Shown: positions 58,670-64,000 of the stretch, piece by piece
Numbering within the stretch: position 1 is the first letter of the stretch
Layout of the letters: every line of letters begins with the position of its first letter
Assembly: GCA_023512835.1 (NCBI GenBank)
Contig: CM042089.1
Coordinates: 13,655,759 to 13,719,758 of the forward strand
DNA length: 64,000 nucleotides
Reading direction: 5' to 3'
From: Taxillus chinensis
Taxonomy: Eukaryota > Streptophyta > Magnoliopsida > Santalales > Loranthaceae
Program-made: the position numbers and the translations under genes
The notes under the pieces: generated by a model
The model's input: only the letters and a program-made list of their open reading frames with translations
Databases searched by the model: none
What the model was told of the DNA's origin: nothing

Positions 58670-59000
58670 ATTTGTGGTGATGGGGGTTTGAAAGTGTGGT
58701 TGAATCAGAGATAGGCATTGCAGGAAATGCCATATTAATTGAAAATTAGAGGTATTGGAGGGGAGGGTTCTAGGGTTTTGCAAAGAGGAGATAGATATCT
58801 AGTAATAGCCATTGTTGGGGGTGTTGAGCGAAGAACTTGAAATTTATGCAGATTAGAGACAGGCTCGATGGAAGACATGTGGAGAAGAATCCTAAGTGCT
58901 GACTCACTAATTAAATACAACGAGCAAGGGAGCTAGAAGTGCTTAGTAGGTTGTGGTTGGTTTTACAAATAGAATAAAAGAGTTAATTAAGTAGAAAAAT
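58670..59000 (-). pseudogene. Inverted truncated copy of the riboflavin synthase 5' end
   Basis: On the minus strand this matches the gene from about 55630 to 55965 (upstream region, 5' UTR and about 50 codons). The ATG corresponds to 58812-58810. The first 25 codons are open, reading MAITRYLSPLCKTLEPSPPI and then PLIFN, and end at a TAA (58737-58735) where the gene has proline. Homology continues past that stop for about 70 bp until the CACTA end at 58669. Differences are spread along the copy, including small indels, so it is not recent. It points towards the functional gene, so a transcript from it would be antisense to the gene's 3' side. It may keep promoter sequence. Confidence 0.9.
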
Positions 59001-59016
59001 AAAAAAAAAACCTTAA

Positions 59017-60122
59017 TAACATGTTTGGTAAAAATGAAGGGACTAGAATTAATATAAAAATGGAATGTAATGAAAATGAAAATGATTAATTATCTTACTT
59101 GTAATTGGTATACAATACCATGAATATGTATTATTTTTAAAATTATAAAAATTTTCATCCCCGCATCTTCTTCTTCATGAGGTTGTTGTCGACACTGCTA
59201 TAACAACCTCCCATCTTGCATCTTCTTCTTTTTCTCTGCCTCCGACATATATTGTTCAAACAAACCTTGCCCCACTCTGATTGAACTCCAGGCGACATTT
59301 GTGGAGTCAAAACAGACAGATCAGCTTTGTCTCCTCCACCCACCCCACCCTCCATTTGCCTCTGTGCTTGCCGACTTCGCCCAACAAAGTAGTGCCACGA
59401 GTCGTTCGTTCAAAGTCACCTATAATAAGGGGCATAATTGGAAAATTAATTACCTCATGCAAGGCAATCATTCAATATCAGGGGGTGAAAATAATCAACA
59501 TTATCTCATTTAGAATAATTTTCATCTCAAGATAATAACCTACTTTGATAATGTTGTGCTTTTAAAAGAAATTGCTTTTAGCTGTGCTGGAAAAAAATTA
59601 TTATTAAAATAAGTAGGTAAGTGTTTGATAAAATATAATTCTAAAAGTACTATAGATTTCAAAAGTATGTTATAAATATTTAATAAATTAAAAATAAACT
59701 TCATGTGAAGATTAAAAAGACAAAAATATCCTTATAATTGTATTACATTTATAATGAAGCCCCCCTCCCTCGGGCACACACACAGAAGAATGAACGGCTC
59801 GTTAGTTAGGATAGGATGAGGTGGAAGGGATAAGGAATAATATTGACATTTTAATTATTTTTTTAAAATACTTCCCGATAAAGCAGCTTTAAAAAGCAAA
59901 TATTAAATTATTTGTACTTTTGATCATAAAAAGTAGAAATTTTTTATAAGCATTTTTTTATATAATTTACCAACATGTTTTGGTGCTTATAAAATAAGCA
60001 GTATTAGCCTTTCAAAAGCATTACCAAACTAATATACCATTACCTCCTTTGAGTATGCTAAATATGAGAATGAGAATAGATTTCATTCCATTGTATTTCA
60101 TTTCCGTGTACCAAACATGCTC
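59017..60122. mobile_element. Tourist-like (PIF/Harbinger) element with nested insertion
   Basis: Ends are TAACATGTTTGGTA at left and TACCAAACATGCTC at right, inverted over CATGTTTGGTA (59020-59030 and 60109-60119). TAA flanks both sides (59014-59016 and 60123-60125), the 3-bp target choice of this superfamily. Inside, about 59560-60020 looks like a second miniature element: 'attgcttttagctgtgctgg' at left against 'aaagcagctttaaaaagc' and 'gtgcttataaaataagca' at right. Frames at 59155-59535 show no recognised domain. Confidence 0.65.
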
Positions 60123-60560
60123 TAAGAGTGCATCTGAATAAAGTAGTTCTTAATTTAAATCTTTCTTTGAATCTTTCAAATCAAATTTTATTTTTAATGA
60201 ATCATATTTTCTTTTCTTTCTTTTTTTGTATTTTTTTTGTTTGAACCCACCATATTCTATTTTTTTTTACTAATTTTTATGGGACCTAATTTTAAAAATA
60301 CATATTTCTTTTAAAACACATTCTCTCTCCTACTAATAGAATTTGTTTTCAAAATTTAAAATTTATACTCTAATTTTAATGAAGTGTCAAATCTTGAAAC
60401 TAAAACATAAAAATAAAAAACATACCAAACAATTCCTTTTTTAATAACAAAATTCAAAAAGTTATTCTGTTTTCAAAAATAAAATTCAATCCAAAAAATC
60501 CAAGTACACTTTTTTTGAATAAAATGATTTAAATAAAGTAATTATTTTTAAAACAAGTTT
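60123..60560. repeat. Dispersed repeat related to 15250-15545
   Basis: Both copies contain a 'tatgggacc/gggtccca' block, a run like 'attttaaaaatacaca', and 'ttttaaaacacattctctctcctac'-like text. They are diverged and have no coding content. Confidence 0.5.
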
Positions 60561-63239
60561 TTATATTTTTTTTAAATTAATTTTTTTTTATTTCAAATGT
60601 TTATCATTAGTTTAATATTGGTTTTCTCTTTTGTGTGAATATTTTTGGGATATTTAATTGTTATGTGCTTTTTTAGTTATAATTTAACTTATATTATAAC
60701 CTATTTTATATTTGTTGGGAGATGAGATGTGCCATTGAGATACATAATACTAACACTGTTAATTTTACGATTAATTCAAATGGATGGTATTAGACATGTA
60801 AACCAACAAGATCTTCAATTTTTTTCGAAGCTTTTGATTGATGAACATTCCATTCGGTCAGTTCGTGAGGGGCTGGTTTTTATAGTTGTTGTTTTCATGA
60901 ATATTTTCTTCCCCTAAATATTAGTTTTCTCTCTATGTTTTATTCCACAAAATTTATTAAACTTATACTCAAAAGCAAATCAATCAAGGATTACAAATTT
61001 ACAATTCAATGATAAAACAATAGTCTAAATTAGTTTGGGTGTTCTTCAAATTTTATTCAAGTCATTTTTATCTTTGTTTATGCCAAAGGATCCCACAACC
61101 GCAATCACCAACCACCACCAAAACCAACCAAGTTGAATCAGTCACTTGCGTCAACACACCTCACCAACAACATAAAAAAGAAGAAGAAAAGAACTCTATT
61201 GGGAAGAAAGCAAACTCTAAGATGAATGTGTAGTGGTTCAGCAAATTTAAAGGAAAGTATAGAATCAATGTAACTAACTTATAGTTACCCATTTTGGTGT
61301 TTGACAAGGCTAATGCACCCGTTATTTCTCAAACATTCATCAATTTATGCATTTGTATGATTTGAGACGAGAATTATATTGGAAATTTCTAGTTTGGTAA
61401 ATTTGCTAAATTATATCGTAGAATGTTAATAGCTGACTGTGTTCATGGGACACGCGAGGTTTTAGTAAAGATGCAGGAAGATTCTAATGATTTATAAATC
61501 GTGTTTCCTGGAGATAACTACACTAGTAGAGTCATGGTAACTACCACAAATTCAAACTATTACACACACATGCACCCATTACTTGTATGGGTGGGTTGGT
61601 GTTATCTTCCTGAATTGGCTAATTTTCTAACTTTTTATTCTTTTTTCCATTAAGGAGAAAATAGATTTATTCAAGACCATCAAAGGATGAGCAATTTGTA
61701 TGGATATTGTATAGATGTTGAACATTTTTGTATTGTTTATCTTATGAAGCCATTGGACACCGTCTACAATCTTTTATCTAATGGTAAATCTTCTTGTCCT
61801 GGAGCCAAATTTTTCATGTATTGGATTTTCCGGCCAGAGTAGTTGATTTGAATGCTTATTTTACTCTTCTCGGATGATTTTACTTGGTTGCAGAGAATCA
61901 AGGTTGCTCTTCAATTTGCACATCTTCTCGAACATATGCACACTCCTATTCTACCTTGCTTACCTTATCTGATTTGAAACATTGACACTGCTCATATAAT
62001 GCTTATGTTGGGTCTCTAACCTTCTGTGGGAAGTCCCAAAGAACAATATCATATCAGTCAGGGTAAACATTGAGGTCATCCTAATGAGGAGGTTCATGTG
62101 CACCTTGTCACAACACGTTTTAACGGGTCGCGACCCGTTAAAAACAAATCCGTGCGGGTACGGCTCATGCATGGGCACGCAGGTGTAAGGCCTAAAGTGG
62201 ACAATATTGTGATAATGAGTACCTTGGCCGAGGTCCAACAACTTCATAAGGTTACTCTTGCTTTGTATTAGTTGACTTCTTTTGAGTGTTAAATTCATTC
62301 ACCCTTGTTCTTGACATGCATGCTTTTTACCATAGGACCATAACCCAAAGTTAATTGAGTTTGGGATGACATCTAGGGGAATTATGTCTAACAAAAAATT
62401 CCTAGTTAATCGATGCAATGGTTTTATTGACCCTTACTATTCTGAGAATGGTATCTTATGTATGTTTTTTTCTTCATGATGTTATTGTATTCTCTCTGAT
62501 TGCTAGGCATCAATTGTTTATTTTCCTCTTCACTAAATTGTGTTGTAAACTTGTAATGCCTATAGTGAAATTTATTTAAGGTAGTGAGTGTGCTTGAAAG
62601 AAGTGGTAACTAAATTGTGGCATCATTGCTATAAGTTTTGGGGATAAGCTTATGTTCATTCTCGCCTTTTGGCTTGAATTTGGATGTTGGTTAAGTGAGG
62701 GCATTTAGAAAGGAACAGCAACTAAGGCTTATTATTTTATAAAGTAGGTCTAGGATCCTAAGCATGGGTATTAATGTATTCTTTTCCTTTATAGAATCAT
62801 GTAGGTGGGAAGGATATAGATTGCTTGTCCAAACATCAATTCATCTATTTATTGTCATCTTTTTCAAAATCATCTTGTTAAATTTCCAAAATGGTTATTT
62901 GATATTTTATAAGATCAAACAAAGCGATAGTTTATGAATATCATTGATTATGAAATGCAAGCTTATATTAGAGGGAAGTTTCAGTTTGAGCTTTTTTTTT
63001 AGATAATTGAGTCCAATAATTCAATTACAACCTCTTAAATGGTTTCAATAGTCAGCCACGCTTGTACGGACAGACTCTAGGGAATGAACACAATATTTGT
63101 ACATAATAAATTGAATTAAATGGTTCCGAAAGTAATAAAGAGGGGTCATTATCAAACTAGATGTATTAAATTAATGAAGCATGGAAAGTTAACAAGATAA
63201 ATGACTTAAAAACAAGCAAGCAAGATCCTTGGAAGGGTG
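60561..63239. other. Intergenic DNA, no supported gene
   Basis: The stretch is moderately AT-rich with many short frames (longest about 112 codons at 61960-62298, minus). None shows a domain I recognise. Some text near 61800-62000 has a decayed retroelement feel, but I cannot name it. A perfect palindrome is at 62118-62143. Confidence 0.45.
62118..62143. other. Perfect 26-bp palindrome
   Basis: The two 13-base arms meet at GGGTCG/CGACCC with no spacer and extend through AAAA/TTTT ends. The centre includes TCGCGA. The surrounding GC content is higher than the neighbourhood. Confidence 0.95.
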
Positions 63240-63500
63240 TTCTTGTCGAATACTAACTGTCATCACCGGATTTCGTCCGGGGGAAAATCCGCTTTTGGAG
63301 ATGCGGTTCTCCCACCCTTCACCCGAAAGGTGATGAAAAAGAAACAGAATCGCCACCAACTATTTTTTGGAGTGCAGTTGGTCACCTAAAATAGTCTACA
63401 TTGCTGAAGCTAGGTTCGGGAATTTGTTACGTACAGGAAAGGATTAGCACCCCTGTAACGCCCTTTCGGTACCTATCTTAGGAGGAGTGAGGTTTCTAAT
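63240..63500 (+). mobile_element. Tat/Ogre-like retrotransposon fragment
   Basis: Phrases such as 'gaaacagaatcgccacc', 'ggagtgcagttggtcacc', 'gttacgtacaggaaagg' and 'attagcacccctgtaacg' are, from general experience, typical of LTR or leader parts of Tat/Ogre-group Gypsy elements. No LTR ends or coding domains are visible in the window. Confidence 0.45.
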
Positions 63501-64000
63501 TTATTTTAACTTTTTGTTTTGAATTTCTCAAATTGATTTTTCTTAGGAACTTAGAGTTTCTACTCTCCTTTTTATTTTTCTAAATCTTTTATCCCTAAAA
63601 GTCTAAGAGAGATTCCTAAAAATTAAAGTGTCTACAAAAAAGATAATCCTATAAGTTTAATTAAGTCCTTAATTAAAATCTGATGAAATAAAATCATAAC
63701 ACTAAAAATATTCAAAGAAATTTTAATCAAATAAAAACAAGTCAAAGAAAACGATTTACTTAAAAATTAAGAAAGTTTAGTGAGAACAAATTTTTATTTT
63801 GATTTTAATAAGAAAACACTTTTTTTGTTTTTATAAAGGCATTTTGGATTTTTATTTTCAAAAGTCAAAAAAATTATTTCTTTTTTTTATTTTCTAAAAG
63901 AATTTGATTTTTTCTTTTTTTTTTGATGTGTGTGCATTTAAGAAAAACATCAGTTAAAGTGTTGTGTGTGATAAGTGACATCCACAACATAAAATGACAC
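63501..64000. other. AT-rich sequence to the window end
   Basis: No gene or named element is seen. It may be the continuation of the retroelement fragment to its left. Confidence 0.4.

Noticed and set aside
61960..62298. 112-codon frame, minus strand
   Set aside because: No domain is recognised, it lies over the palindrome and mixed repeats, and the composition is not gene-like.
1..64000. tRNA, rRNA or known non-coding RNA genes
   Set aside because: I looked for tRNA-like arms with internal box A/B text and for rRNA words and saw none. The only tRNA-related matches are the retroelement primer sites.

Overview
This 64 kb window looks like a repeat-rich flowering-plant nuclear chromosome, probably a eudicot. 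The evidence is a gene with spliced GT-AG introns, an organelle-targeted riboflavin synthase, several long-LTR Ty3/Gypsy elements, an endogenous caulimovirid (plant pararetrovirus), hAT, Tourist and CACTA remnants, and very AT-rich spacers. I find only two intact protein genes: an eight-exon HAD-family phosphatase (19151-21462, +) and a single-exon riboflavin synthase alpha subunit (55819-56670, +). Most other open frames here are chance frames in repeats, and many only open with a non-ATG codon.

Region by region. 1-8971 is a minus-strand complex of one non-coding LTR-retrotransposon family: a 1,554-bp tandem duplication (1-2770), a gag/pol-less interior (2213-6165) and a 2.5 kb LTR (6166-8667) with a primer-binding site on one side and a polypurine tract on the other. 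8972-14962 is plus-strand LTR material around unassigned repeat DNA with a 132-bp tandem array. 14963-18660 holds short DNA-transposon remnants and AT-rich spacer, followed by the HAD gene. 24688-34173 is a full-length Ty3/Gypsy chromovirus-type element with matching 5-bp target duplications (AAGTA), two 2 kb LTRs and a heavily frameshifted gag-pol. 35340-48648 contains broken copies of an endogenous caulimovirid, a minus-strand copy facing a plus-strand copy, with an Athila-like LTR inserted in the plus copy. 49574-51862 is a solo LTR with TGCTT target duplications. 55630-59000 holds the riboflavin synthase gene and, 2.7 kb downstream, an inverted diverged copy of its promoter-proximal region and first coding part. 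A CACTA transposon end sits exactly at the break of that copy, and a phosphoethanolamine methyltransferase exon fragment lies between. 59017-60122 is a Tourist-like element. The rest is AT-rich spacer, ending in a Tat/Ogre-like repeat fragment near 63.3 kb.

The two intact genes show no functional link to each other. The strongest biological signals are (i) the inverted partial copy beside riboflavin synthase, which could yield antisense or hairpin RNA; (ii) a coding-less LTR family that shares its priming and packaging-side signals with the coding chromovirus-type element in the same window and so could be mobilised by such an element; (iii) arrays of short CATATG-centred motifs kept in LTRs that are otherwise strongly diverged; and (iv) the head-to-head pararetrovirus copies. 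No system that I can call wholly new is proven. All calls were made by reading the sequence, without database searches.
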